Of a stretch of 64,000 nt of DNA, positions 1 to 8,646 are shown one piece after another (within the stretch, counting starts at the first letter, position 1; each line of letters opens with the position of its first letter). Both the position numbers and the translations under genes were made by a program. This stretch comes from Sphingomonas sp. FARSPH (GTDB lineage Bacteria; Pseudomonadota; Alphaproteobacteria; Sphingomonadales; Sphingomonadaceae). The stretch lies in contig NZ_CP029985.1 in assembly GCF_003355005.1 (NCBI RefSeq), positions 62,001 to 126,000 of the forward strand, written 5' to 3'. The notes under the pieces are model-generated. The model made no database searches, was not told where the DNA came from, and was given only the letters and a program-made list of their open reading frames with translations.

Positions 1-1
1 C

Positions 2-757
2 GATCTCAGCCGGCATATCGGCGTCTACCTGCGCGCCTCGCAGCTCGACGTCCCGCCGAGCACGACGCTCGCCTTCACCTATCCGACGCCGCCGGCGATA
101 GCGACCAAGGCGAAGCTGTACGAGGCGGGCATCAAGCTCGCCTCTGCCGGATCGTATCTCTACGTCACCGGCTTTTACACCAAGTTCGATCCGCTGAACG
201 CGAGCTTTGCGGGCTTCAACCCCGCGACCGGCCGCGCGGACGTGACGACGACCTTCATCGGCACCGCCGAGACGAAGGGCATGGAGGCGGACGGCCGCCT
301 GCGCCTGCCCGGTCCCTTCTCGATCGCCGGATCGGTGACCGTGCAGAACCCGCGCTACCTCAATTTCAGCAGCAACACCGGCCTCGATGGCAGCCGCGCC
401 AACGGCAAGCAGATCATCCGCGAGCCCAAGCTGTTCCTGAACGTGCGTCCGACCGCGGACTTCACGATCGGCGGCGCCGGCGTCAGCATTTACGGCCGGT
501 ACGACTATGTCAGCCAGCGCTACACCGACTTCTTCAATTCGACGGCATTGCCGGCCTACGGGTCGTTCGGCGTCGGCGCGATGGTGACGACGGGCCTGTG
601 GCAGTTCCAGGTGGCGGGCGACAACGTCACCAACGCGCATGGCTTTACCGAGGGCAATACCGCGGGCGACCGGTTCGGACAGGGCGTGCCGACGGCGATC
701 TTCGGTCGCCCGCTGTTCGGCCGCAACGTCCGCTTCATCGTCAGCCGCAAGTGGTGA
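2..757 (+). CDS. TonB-dependent receptor, C-terminal part (5' end outside window)
   Basis: The frame is open from the first bases of the window to a TGA at 755-757, so this is the 3' end of a longer gene. About 250 residues are visible. They alternate short turns and aromatic-rich strands, as in the last third of an outer-membrane TonB-dependent receptor barrel (for example YLYVTGFYTKFDPLNASF and GVSIYGRYDYVSQRYTDF). The protein ends in an aromatic residue (RKW), the usual C-terminal outer-membrane-protein signal. The plug domain and TonB box are not in view, so the substrate cannot be read from this part. A glycerophosphodiesterase gene follows 82 bases downstream on the same strand. Confidence 0.85.
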   Translation, partial: DLSRHIGVYLRASQLDVPPSTTLAFTYPTPPAIATKAKLYEAGIKLASAGSYLYVTGFYTKFDPLNASFAGFNPATGRADVTTTFIGTAETKGMEADGRLRLPGPFSIAGSVTVQNPRYLNFSSNTGLDGSRANGKQIIREPKLFLNVRPTADFTIGGAGVSIYGRYDYVSQRYTDFFNSTALPAYGSFGVGAMVTTGLWQFQVAGDNVTNAHGFTEGNTAGDRFGQGVPTAIFGRPLFGRNVRFIVSRKW

Positions 758-839
758 CGCCGCGCCGCTGAGCGCATCCTGACGGCGCGGGCGGGCGATA
801 GGCGCCGCCCGCCCTACCCCCGTACCGAAAGTTCTCCCC

Positions 840-1778
840 ATGTATCGTCCGCTTCTCGCCGGCCTTGCCGCGTGCCTTGCCTGCTCCACCGCCCATGCCG
901 CGCCGGGGGACGCGCTGCGCCGCCTCGCGGATCCCGACGGCGGCCTGATCGTGATCGCGCATCGCGGCTGCCACGAGGCGGCGCCACGGCACGGTCTTGC
1001 CGCGACGCCGGAAAACTCGCGCGCCGCGTTGCTGCAATGCGTGGCGCTGGGCGCGGACGTCATGGAAACCGACGTCCACCGCAGCCGCGACGGCGCGCTC
1101 GTCATCGTGCACGACGACAGCGTCGAGCGGACCACCAACGGCACCGGCAAGGTCGCCGACCTGACGCTGGCGCAATTAAAGGCGTTGCGGCTGCGCCAGG
1201 ACGAAGGCGGCGCGGCGGCGGCGATCACGACCGAGGCGATGCCGACGCTCGACGAGCTGCTCGCGCTGGCGGAGGGGCGCATCGTCCTCAACCTCGACGT
1301 CAAGGACGCGATCTATGGCGAGGTCGTCGATGCCGTGCGGCGGGCGGGTGCCGAGGACCGCGTGATCGTGAAGACCTTTGCCGGCGCCGCGTCCGTCCCG
1401 CTCGCCGCCATCCCGCCCTACGATCGCGTGCCGTTCGCGGTCATCCCGATCACCGGCGATCCCGCGGCGGCCGACGTGCCCCAGGTCATCGCCACGCAGA
1501 TGCAGGGCCGGATCAAACCGATCGCGATCGAGCTGCCCGTGCTGCCGGTCACCACGCTGCCCGCAGTAATGACGCGCGCGCGCGCGCTGGGCGTGCCGAT
1601 CTGGATCAACACGCTGTTCAAGGGCTTCGTCACCGGGATGGGCGGTGATCCGGAGGCGCGGCACGATCCCGAAAGCGTCTGGGGCCAGCTCGCCGACCAG
1701 GGCGTACGGGTGTTTCAGACCGACGCGGTCGAGGATCTGCTGCGCTACCGCGCGACGCGCGCGCATCGCGCCCGCTGA
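840..1778 (+). CDS. Periplasmic glycerophosphodiester phosphodiesterase (GDPD family)
   Basis: 312 residues. Residues 1-20 form a signal peptide ending in AHA, so the enzyme is expected in the periplasm. The GDPD catalytic landmarks are present: HRG at residues 41-43, E-T-D at 76-78 and HDD at 91-93, followed by the VERTTNGTG block typical of GlpQ/UgpQ-type enzymes. The family hydrolyses glycerophosphodiesters to glycerol 3-phosphate and an alcohol. It lies 82 bases behind a TonB-dependent receptor on the same strand, so receptor and enzyme may serve uptake of the same phosphodiester; that link is inference. The start is the first ATG that gives a complete signal peptide. Confidence 0.9.
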   Translation: MYRPLLAGLAACLACSTAHAAPGDALRRLADPDGGLIVIAHRGCHEAAPRHGLAATPENSRAALLQCVALGADVMETDVHRSRDGALVIVHDDSVERTTNGTGKVADLTLAQLKALRLRQDEGGAAAAITTEAMPTLDELLALAEGRIVLNLDVKDAIYGEVVDAVRRAGAEDRVIVKTFAGAASVPLAAIPPYDRVPFAVIPITGDPAAADVPQVIATQMQGRIKPIAIELPVLPVTTLPAVMTRARALGVPIWINTLFKGFVTGMGGDPEARHDPESVWGQLADQGVRVFQTDAVEDLLRYRATRAHRAR

Positions 1779-1848
1779 GCCGAGGCGCCGGTCCACCGAC
1801 CTGCGGGCCGCCATTGCCAAATTCGCCCCGCGCGTGCTTTGCGAGGCC

Positions 1849-2121
1849 ATGGCGAAACGGAAGCGCTATCTCACCGCGACAATGCCGGATGGCTACGTCA
1901 AGACGATCGGCCCGACCGCGGCGGCGCTGACGCATTACTGGCGGATCGTCGCGGTGACCGAGGACGGGCGGACCGAGGTCTTCTGGGGCCATGCCAAGTC
2001 GCTGCGCGAGGCGACCGGCAAGAAGGCGGCGACCGACGAGGCGGCACGCCAGCGCGGCTGGCGCCGCTACCAGTTCGAGGTCGTCGCCCTGACCGAGAGC
2101 GAACACGGCGCGGCCACCTGA
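1849..2121 (+). CDS. Small conserved-looking hypothetical protein
   Basis: 90 residues, starting MAKRKRYLTATMPDG. It is soluble, with no signal or membrane segment, and is basic at both the N-terminus and the middle. The sequence reads as one small alpha/beta domain (RIVAVTEDGRTEVFWGHAKS, then a Lys/Ala/Arg-rich helix and RRYQFEVVALTE). I do not recognise the family. The frame is also open upstream, but that part overlaps the glycerophosphodiesterase gene, so the ATG at 1849 is the natural start. It is 70 bases downstream of that gene and ends 22 bases from the convergent PLP-enzyme gene. Confidence 0.6.
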   Translation: MAKRKRYLTATMPDGYVKTIGPTAAALTHYWRIVAVTEDGRTEVFWGHAKSLREATGKKAATDEAARQRGWRRYQFEVVALTESEHGAAT

Positions 2122-2143
2122 GCGACGCCCCGCACGGGCGACG

Positions 2144-3250
2144 TCAGCCGCTTAGGGCCGCCGTCGTCGCCCGCTCCGTCCCCGTCCAGGCGATGCCGCG
2201 CGCGGCGAGCCATTCGTCCCGATAATAGGTACAGGCATAGCGGTCGCCACCGTCGCACAGCAGCGTGACGATGCTGCCGGTTTCGCCGCGCGCCGCCATC
2301 TCCTCGACGATGCGCAGGCAGGCCCACAGGTTGGTGCCCGTCGATCCGCCGACGCTGCGGCCCAGGCGTCGCGACAGCGCCCGCATCGCGCCGATGCTGT
2401 CGGCGTCGGCGACGGGGATCATCCGGTCGATCACGGATGGCACGAAGCTCGGCTCGACGCGCGGTCGCCCGATCCCCTCGATGCAGCTGCCGCACCCCTC
2501 GGGCAGCGTCGTCGCGCCGCGATCCGCGAAATGGCGGTGGAAAATCGAATGTTCCGGGTCGGCGACGCACAGCCGCGTCCCATGCCGCTGGTACCGCAAA
2601 AAGCGGCCGATCGTCGCCGACGTCCCGCCCGTCCCTGCGCCGCAGACGATCCACGTCGGCGTCGGAAAACGCTCCTCAGCCATCTGCGCGAAGATGCTTT
2701 CGGCGATGTTGTTGTTGCCGCGCCAGTCGGTCGCGCGCTCGGCATAGGTGAACTGGTCGAGGTAATGGCCGCCGGTCTCCGCCGCCAGCCGATGCGCGAC
2801 GTCGTAGACGGTGCGCGGATCGTCGACCGCATGGATTTCGCCGCCGTGGAAGCGGATCGCATCGAGCTTCGGCGCCGCGGTCGACGCGGGCACCACTGCA
2901 ATGAAGCGCAGCCCCAGCATCCGCGCGAAATAGGCCTCGCTGACCGCGGTCGACCCGGACGACGCCTCGATCACCGTCGTGCAAGGTCCGATCCATTCGT
3001 TGCACAACGCATAAAGGAAAAGCGACCGCGCGAGGCGATGCTTCAGGCTGCCCGTCGGATGGCTGCTCTCGTCCTTCAGGTACAGGTCGATACCCGGATA
3101 CCGCGGCAGCGGCAGGTGGATCAGATGCGTGTCGGCCGATCGGTTGAAATCCGCCTCGATCCGCCGCACCGCCTCGTTCAGCCACACCCGCGTCGTCCCG
3201 CCGCGTTCGTTGTCGCCCCGTGCCATCGTGTCCCGCACCGTCCCACGCAT
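2144..3250 (-). CDS. PLP-dependent cysteine synthase-like enzyme (Cds1-type cysteine desulfhydrase?)
   Basis: 368 residues of fold-type II PLP enzyme. The Schiff-base lysine is in GSLKHRLA (K70) and the substrate loop is EASSGSTAVSEA at about 95-106. A glycine-rich phosphate-binding segment (CGAGTGGTSATIG) and SVGGSTGTN follow. It is longer than CysK (about 310) and matches the size and pattern of the actinobacterial Cds1-type L-cysteine desulfhydrase, which releases sulfide and pyruvate; the exact reaction is not proven here. The start chosen overlaps the kynA stop as TAATG, which suggests coupled translation. An in-frame ATG 24 bases further in is an alternative. Last gene of the kyn operon. 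Confidence 0.8.
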   Translation of the reverse strand: MRGTVRDTMARGDNERGGTTRVWLNEAVRRIEADFNRSADTHLIHLPLPRYPGIDLYLKDESSHPTGSLKHRLARSLFLYALCNEWIGPCTTVIEASSGSTAVSEAYFARMLGLRFIAVVPASTAAPKLDAIRFHGGEIHAVDDPRTVYDVAHRLAAETGGHYLDQFTYAERATDWRGNNNIAESIFAQMAEERFPTPTWIVCGAGTGGTSATIGRFLRYQRHGTRLCVADPEHSIFHRHFADRGATTLPEGCGSCIEGIGRPRVEPSFVPSVIDRMIPVADADSIGAMRALSRRLGRSVGGSTGTNLWACLRIVEEMAARGETGSIVTLLCDGGDRYACTYYRDEWLAARGIAWTGTERATTAALSG

Positions 3251-4083
3251 TACAAAACCGTCCGCACCCGCCACAATTCCGGGAACAGCACGACATCCAG
3301 CATCCGCCGCAGATAGGCGACGCCCGACGTGCCGCCCGTGCCGCGCTTCAGCCCGATGATCCGTTCCACGGTCGTCACGTGGTTGAAGCGCCAGCGGCGG
3401 AAATAATCCTCGAAATCGACCAGCTTCTCGGCAAGCTCGTACAGGTCCCACTGGCCCGCCGGATCGGCGTAGACGCGCGCCCAGGCGGCGACGAGTCCCT
3501 CGCTTTCGACGCGCTGCTGGGCGAGGTCGGCGCGCTCCGGATCGACCGCGTAGCCGCGCCGCGCGAGCAGGCGGATCGCCTCGTCATACAGGCTGGGCCG
3601 CGCCAGGATCGCGCGCAGCCGCTCGTCAAGATCGCGCCGATGCGCATGCGGCTTCAGCATCGCCGCATTACGGTTGCCCGCGACATATTCGATCGCGCGA
3701 TACTGATACGACTGGAAGCCTGACGACTGGCCGAGCGAATCGCGAAACTGCGTATATTCCGACGGCGTCATCGTACGCAGCACGTCCCAAGCGCCGTTCA
3801 GCTGTTCGAAGATGCGGGCGACGCGGGTCAGCATCTTGAACGCGATATCCAGCCGGTCGGTCGCGATCGCGCTGCATGCCGCCTCCATCTCGTGCAGAGC
3901 CAGCTTGAGCCACAATTCGCTCGTCTGGTGCTGGACGATGAACAGCAGTTCGTCGTGCGCCGCCGACAGCGGGTGCTGCGCATCGAGGATCGCATCCAGC
4001 GACAGATAGTCGCCATAGGACATGCGCCCGCGAAACGACATCTCCGCGCCATCGCGGGCGGGATCGTAATGGGCGTCGCTCAT
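3250..4083 (-). CDS. kynA: Tryptophan 2,3-dioxygenase
   Basis: 277 residues, the size of bacterial TDO. It opens L-tryptophan to N-formylkynurenine using heme and O2. Visible signatures are FIVQHQTSELWLKLALHEM at about 48-66 (active-site histidine H52) and NHVTTVERIIG with the likely axial heme ligand H235. GTGGTSGVAYL follows at the C-terminus. The ATG start overlaps the kynU stop (ATGA) and the stop overlaps the next start (TAATG), so kynU, kynA and the PLP enzyme are tightly coupled. No formamidase gene (kynB), which should act between KynA and KynU, is in the window. Confidence 0.96.
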   Translation of the reverse strand: MSDAHYDPARDGAEMSFRGRMSYGDYLSLDAILDAQHPLSAAHDELLFIVQHQTSELWLKLALHEMEAACSAIATDRLDIAFKMLTRVARIFEQLNGAWDVLRTMTPSEYTQFRDSLGQSSGFQSYQYRAIEYVAGNRNAAMLKPHAHRRDLDERLRAILARPSLYDEAIRLLARRGYAVDPERADLAQQRVESEGLVAAWARVYADPAGQWDLYELAEKLVDFEDYFRRWRFNHVTTVERIIGLKRGTGGTSGVAYLRRMLDVVLFPELWRVRTVL

Positions 4084-5273
4084 GTCACGGCCTGCCGCGC
4101 CTGGAAGCGGGGATCGCGCCACGCCTCGGTCCGCATGATCTCCGCCAGGATCACGGCGCCCTGCACCACCTCCTCCTCGGTCAGGTACAGCGGCGTGAAA
4201 CCGAAGCGCAGGATGTCGGGCGCGCGCACGTCGCCGATCACGCCGCGCGCGATCAGCGCCGCCATGATCGCATAGGCGTCCGGATGGCGGAACGACACCT
4301 GGCTGCCGCGCGCCGCGGGATCGCGGGGGCTGGCAAGAACCAGTGTCGGACATGCCGACTCTACCGAGTCGATGAAGCGTTCCGACAGGCGGATCGACGC
4401 GGCGCGCACGTCGGCCATGTCGACGCCGTCCCACACGTCGAGCGCCGCCTCCAGCGCGGCGAGCGCGATCACCGGCGGCGTGCCGACGCGCATCCGCTCG
4501 ATCCCTGCACCGGGGCGATAGTCGGGGTCGAAGGCAAACGGCTTTTCATGCCCCATCCAGCCCGCCAGCGCCGGCTGCGCGGCATCGACGTGCTCGGGCG
4601 AAACGTAGATGAACGCGGGCGCCCCCGGTCCGCCGTTCAGATATTTGTACGTGCATCCCACCGCGAAATCGGCCTTGGCCCCCGCGACGTCGACGGGGAT
4701 GGCACCGGCGGAATGCGCCAGGTCCCAGATCGCCAGCGCCCCCGCCGCATGCGCCCGCGCGGTCAGCGCCGCCATGTCGTGCAGCCGTCCGGTCCGATAA
4801 TCTACCTCGGTCAGCAGCGTCACGGCGACATCGTCGGTGATCGCCTGCGCCACCGCCTCCGGCGCGACGACGCGCAGTTCGTGCCCCTGCCCCAGCGTGT
4901 CGAGCAGGCCTTGCGCGATATACAGATCGGTCGGGAAATTGCCGCTGTCGGACAGCACCACCCGCCGGTCGGGACGCATCGCAAGCGCGGCGGCGAGCGC
5001 CTGATAGACCTTGATCGACAAGGTGTCGCCGACGACGACGCTGCCCGCGGGCGCGCCGATCAATCGGCCGATCCGGTCGCCGACCCGCGGCGGCTGCGCC
5101 ATCCAGCCGGCCTCGTTCCACGCGCGGATCAGCCGCTCGCCCCATTCGGCGCGGATCGTATGCTCGACCCGCGCCGCCGCCGCGCGCGGCATCGCCCCCA
5201 GCGAGTTGCCGTCGAGGTAGATCACCCCTGCGGGCATGTCGAACGCCGCGCGCGTCAGGGCGAAATCGGTCAT
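4080..5273 (-). CDS. kynU: Kynureninase
   Basis: 397 residues. PLP enzyme that cleaves kynurenine to anthranilate and alanine (also 3-hydroxykynurenine). The PLP lysine is K210 in CTYKYLNGGPG. The cofactor-binding Asp and His are in IWDLAHSAG (D184, H187), and the N-terminal YLDGNSLGAMPR signature is intact. The start ATG lies 6 bases after the stop of the upstream M3 peptidase gene, so the two may share a transcript. Its stop overlaps kynA as ATGA. Together with KynA this gives the anthranilate route of tryptophan breakdown. Confidence 0.96.
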   Translation of the reverse strand: MTDFALTRAAFDMPAGVIYLDGNSLGAMPRAAAARVEHTIRAEWGERLIRAWNEAGWMAQPPRVGDRIGRLIGAPAGSVVVGDTLSIKVYQALAAALAMRPDRRVVLSDSGNFPTDLYIAQGLLDTLGQGHELRVVAPEAVAQAITDDVAVTLLTEVDYRTGRLHDMAALTARAHAAGALAIWDLAHSAGAIPVDVAGAKADFAVGCTYKYLNGGPGAPAFIYVSPEHVDAAQPALAGWMGHEKPFAFDPDYRPGAGIERMRVGTPPVIALAALEAALDVWDGVDMADVRAASIRLSERFIDSVESACPTLVLASPRDPAARGSQVSFRHPDAYAIMAALIARGVIGDVRAPDILRFGFTPLYLTEEEVVQGAVILAEIMRTEAWRDPRFQARQAVT

Positions 5274-5279
5274 CGCCGT

Positions 5280-7310
5280 CTACGCCAGCCCGCGCCGGAT
5301 CAGCAGCGCCGAGACATCGGCATCGCGGCCGCGGAACGCGCGGAAGCTGTCCGCCGCCGGACGGCTCGCGCCCCGCGCCAGCACCTCGTCCCGGAACGCA
5401 TCGCCCGTCGCGCGATCGACTAGCCCCGCCTCGGCAAAGCGGCGGAAACCGTCCGCCGCCAGCACCTCGGCCCACAGATAGCTGTAATAGCCCGCGGCAT
5501 AGCCGCCCGCGAAGATATGGCTGAACGCGTGCGGGAAGCGATGCCAGGCGGGCGGGCGGATCACCGCCACCTCGTCGCGCACCGCGTCGATGACCTCCAT
5601 CGGATCGGTGCCCATCGTGCCCAAGTGCAGTAGCAGGTCGAACATCGCGAATTCGACCTGGCGCACGACGAACATCGCCGAATGATATTGCCGCGCGGCG
5701 ACCAGCTTCTCGAACATCGCGGGCGGCAGCGGCGCGCCCGTCTTGTAATGGCCGGACATGCTGGTCAGCACCTCCCGGTCCCAGGCGAAATCCTCCATCA
5801 GCTGGCTGGGCAGTTCTATCGCATCCCATTCGAAGCCGCTGGTCCCCGCGATGCTCGGCCGGTCGACACGCGTGCACAGGTGATGCAGGCAATGCCCCGT
5901 CTCGTGCAGCAGGGTGACGACGTCGTTGTGCGACAGCAGCGCGGGCGCCTCCGCGCTCTTCGGCGCGAAGTTGCACACCAGATAGGCGACGGGCACGCCG
6001 ATCGTATTGCCGTCGTTGAGCCGCGGCCGCGCTTCCGACATCCAAGCGCCGCCGCGCTTGCCGGTCCGCGCGTGCAGGTCGATGTACAGACCCGCGAAGA
6101 CGCTGCCGTCCTCGTCCGTGACGTCGTAATAATGCGCATGCTCATGCCACAGCGCGACGTCGTGGCGTGGGGCCAGGCGGATGCCGAACAGGCGGCCGAG
6201 CAACGCCTGCCACCCCTCCAGCACGCGCTCGACGGGAAAATGCGCGCGCACCTCCTGTTCGTCGACCGCATAGCGCGACGCGCGCAGCCGCTCGCTCGCA
6301 AAGCCGACGTCCCACGGCTGCAGGTCGGCGATGCCCAGCTCGGCGGCGGCGAAATCGCGCAGTTCGGCCAGCTCGCGCTCCGCGATCGGCTTGGCACGGC
6401 GGGCGAGATCACGCAGGAAGGCGAGCACCTCAGCGCCGTCCGGCGCCATTTTCGTCTCCAGCGACCAGGACACGGGATCGGTGAAGCCCAGCAGATGCGC
6501 CAGTTCGTGTCGCAACGCGAGGATTCGCGCGATCCGCGGCCCGTTGTCGAACTGCCCCGCGTGCGGCCCTTGGTCCGATGCGCGCGTGCCGAAGGCACGA
6601 TAGACGCGCGCGCGCAGATCGCGGTTTTCCGCGAAGGTCAGGATCGCGTTGACGCTGGGCGCGTGCAGCGTGACCAGCCAGCCGTCGATACCCTTCGCCC
6701 TGGCGGCGGCGGCGAACATGCCGAGGTCGGCCTCCGACACGCCGGCCAGCAATGCGGCGTCGGTGACCTGCTCGTTCCACGCGTCGGTCGCATCCAGCAC
6801 CGCGCTGCCGAAGTCGGTCGACAGCTGCGAAAGCTCGAGCGAAATGGCGGCGAACCGCGCGCGTCCCGCCTCGTCCAGCGCGACGCCCGACAGCCTGAAA
6901 TCGCGCAGCGCATGCTCCACCGCGACGCGATCCGCCTGCGGCAGCATAGCGAACCCCGGCGTCGCGGACAGCGCGACGAGCAGGTCGTAGATGCCGCGGT
7001 TCTGCCGCAACCGCGTGCTCGCCTCGACCAGCTTGGCCATGCCCGCGGCATACGCGGCGCGCAGTTCGGGCGTATCGGCGACCCCGTGCAGGTGCGAGAC
7101 CGCCGACCATAAGGCATCGACCGCATTGCCGACGCGCTCCAGCGGCATCCACGCCGCCTCGAACGTCGTCGGCGCCTCGCGCACCAGTTTCGCGACGGTT
7201 TCGTCCTGATCGGCGATCGCCCGGTCGAGCGCAGGCAGGATCGCGTCGGGCGTCAATGCGTCAAACGGCGGCAGGGCGGTGGGCAGCAACATGTCCGCGG
7301 TCGTGGTCAT
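5280..7310 (-). CDS. prlC: M3 family oligopeptidase (oligopeptidase A-like)
   Basis: 676 residues, close to E. coli oligopeptidase A (680). Cytoplasmic zinc metallopeptidase: the HExxH motif is HETGH at 469-473, with the third ligand Glu about 25 residues later (ELPSQLMED). No signal peptide is seen. The chosen start (MTTTADM) is an ATG at 7310; an in-frame upstream alternative would add 27 residues unlike the family. It is the first gene of the minus-strand group leading into kynU (6-base gap), divergent from the DUF188 gene. Dcp (peptidyl-dipeptidase) is the closest alternative name. Confidence 0.9.
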   Translation of the reverse strand: MTTTADMLLPTALPPFDALTPDAILPALDRAIADQDETVAKLVREAPTTFEAAWMPLERVGNAVDALWSAVSHLHGVADTPELRAAYAAGMAKLVEASTRLRQNRGIYDLLVALSATPGFAMLPQADRVAVEHALRDFRLSGVALDEAGRARFAAISLELSQLSTDFGSAVLDATDAWNEQVTDAALLAGVSEADLGMFAAAARAKGIDGWLVTLHAPSVNAILTFAENRDLRARVYRAFGTRASDQGPHAGQFDNGPRIARILALRHELAHLLGFTDPVSWSLETKMAPDGAEVLAFLRDLARRAKPIAERELAELRDFAAAELGIADLQPWDVGFASERLRASRYAVDEQEVRAHFPVERVLEGWQALLGRLFGIRLAPRHDVALWHEHAHYYDVTDEDGSVFAGLYIDLHARTGKRGGAWMSEARPRLNDGNTIGVPVAYLVCNFAPKSAEAPALLSHNDVVTLLHETGHCLHHLCTRVDRPSIAGTSGFEWDAIELPSQLMEDFAWDREVLTSMSGHYKTGAPLPPAMFEKLVAARQYHSAMFVVRQVEFAMFDLLLHLGTMGTDPMEVIDAVRDEVAVIRPPAWHRFPHAFSHIFAGGYAAGYYSYLWAEVLAADGFRRFAEAGLVDRATGDAFRDEVLARGASRPAADSFRAFRGRDADVSALLIRRGLA

Positions 7311-7483
7311 CGTGTCTCTCACTGATCGGCGCTTGGGCGCGCTTAAGCAATTCACCACGGGGAGTATAGGGTCGCTGCGTCCGGGTGGCATGCCGGCGCA
7401 GAAGGATCATGTCGCCGGCCATCCCCCGTTGCCGCCATTGTCGCGCGCTTCGGCCGCGCTGGTCCGGTGCGGGGAACCATGGC

Positions 7484-7963
7484 ATGGACGGGCGCGTGGA
7501 ACGCGGACCGCACATTCTCGTCGATGCCGACGCCTGTCCCGTGAAAGAGGAAATCTACCGCGTCGCCTACCGGATGGGCATCGCCGTCACCGTCGTCAGC
7601 AACGCGCCGCTGCGCGTGCCACCGCACCCGCTCATCAGCCGCGTCGTCGTCGGCGATGCCTTCGATGCCGCGGACGACTGGATCGCGGCACGGGCGGACG
7701 CCGCTGCGCTGGTCGTCACGGCCGACATCCTGCTCGCCGACCGATGCCTGAAGGCGGGCGCGAGGGTCATCGCCCCCAACGGGCGGCCGTTCACGACCAG
7801 CTCGATCGGCAATGCCGTCGCCGTCCGGGCGATCATGGCGGATCTGCGCGCGGGCGGCGATCGCATCGGCGGGCCGCCACCGTTCGGCAAGGAGGACCGC
7901 TCGCGATTCCTGTCGGCGCTGGACGCCGCGTTGACCGCGATGATCCGCGAGGCGCGCAGCTGA
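7484..7963 (+). CDS. YaiI/YqxD family protein (DUF188)
   Basis: 159 residues. The N-terminal HILVDADACPVKEEIYRVA and the central VVTADILLADRCL are hallmarks of the DUF188/YaiI family, a PIN-like fold with conserved acidic residues. The biochemical role is not established. The C-terminal GGPPPFGKEDRSRFLSALD block is also typical, so the protein is complete. The start is the ATG at 7484. It stands divergently from the M3 peptidase gene, with 173 bases between them. Confidence 0.9.
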   Translation: MDGRVERGPHILVDADACPVKEEIYRVAYRMGIAVTVVSNAPLRVPPHPLISRVVVGDAFDAADDWIAARADAAALVVTADILLADRCLKAGARVIAPNGRPFTTSSIGNAVAVRAIMADLRAGGDRIGGPPPFGKEDRSRFLSALDAALTAMIREARS

Positions 7964-8025
7964 CGGCCCGTCTCGGCCGTTACGCGCTTGATCCGACCGG
8001 GCGGCGCGGCCTAGGGCTTCTGGCC

Positions 8026-8607
8026 ATGCAGCCTTTTCCCCGCCCCGCCCATGCCCGCGCGTTCGTCGCGATCCTTTCCGCCCTGGTGATGACGGCGTCG
8101 GCGGCCGCGAGCGCGCAGGTCCGCAAGACGCCGCACGCCGCCCCGCCGAAACCGGCGGCGGACAACGCGATCATTCCCCTGCCGTTGACGCCCATCGTCC
8201 CCGCGGCGCAGCGGGTGTGCGCGATGCGGACGCCGACCGGGCTCGGCTATACCATATTGCGCGCGGCGACCGGGCCGAAGCCGCCGGCGGACGCGACGGT
8301 GCTGGTCAATTACATCGGTTACCTGAACGCGACGGGGGCGGTGTTCGATCAGGCGATGCAGACGCCGATGCCGGTCGGCGCGGTCATCCCCGGCTTCTCG
8401 CAGGGCCTGCGGATGCTGAGCCGCGGCGGCGTCATCCGCCTCTGCATCCCCGCGACGCTCGGCTATGGCGCGCAGGCGTCGGGCCCGATCCCGGCCAATT
8501 CCGATCTGGTGTTCCAGGTCGAACTGCTCGATTTCAAGACCGCTGCCGAAATCGCCGAAATGCGCAAGGCCGCCCCCGGCAACGATGCGGCGGCGCCGAA
8601 GCCGTGA
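8026..8607 (+). CDS. Exported FKBP-type peptidyl-prolyl cis-trans isomerase
   Basis: 193 residues. An N-terminal signal peptide ends around ASAAASA (residue 29), followed by a proline/alanine linker and one FKBP domain at about 72-165. The domain shows VLVNYIGYLNATGAVFDQA, the PVGAVIPGFSQGLRMLSRGGVIRL core and the LGYGAQASGPIPANSDLVFQVELLDF ending. The family catalyses prolyl isomerisation during folding, here in the periplasm. The ATG at 8026 is chosen because it begins a complete signal peptide. 62 bases separate it from the DUF188 gene on the same strand. Confidence 0.9.
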   Translation: MQPFPRPAHARAFVAILSALVMTASAAASAQVRKTPHAAPPKPAADNAIIPLPLTPIVPAAQRVCAMRTPTGLGYTILRAATGPKPPADATVLVNYIGYLNATGAVFDQAMQTPMPVGAVIPGFSQGLRMLSRGGVIRLCIPATLGYGAQASGPIPANSDLVFQVELLDFKTAAEIAEMRKAAPGNDAAAPKP

Positions 8608-8646
8608 TCCTGCTACGGGACGCCCGGGCCGCCGCGTATGTGACGC

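Noticed and set aside
4284..7112. Long plus-strand open frames opposite kynU and the oligopeptidase
   Set aside because: These are shadows: catalytic lysine and HETGH motifs lie on the minus strand, and the plus-strand translations show no conserved motif.
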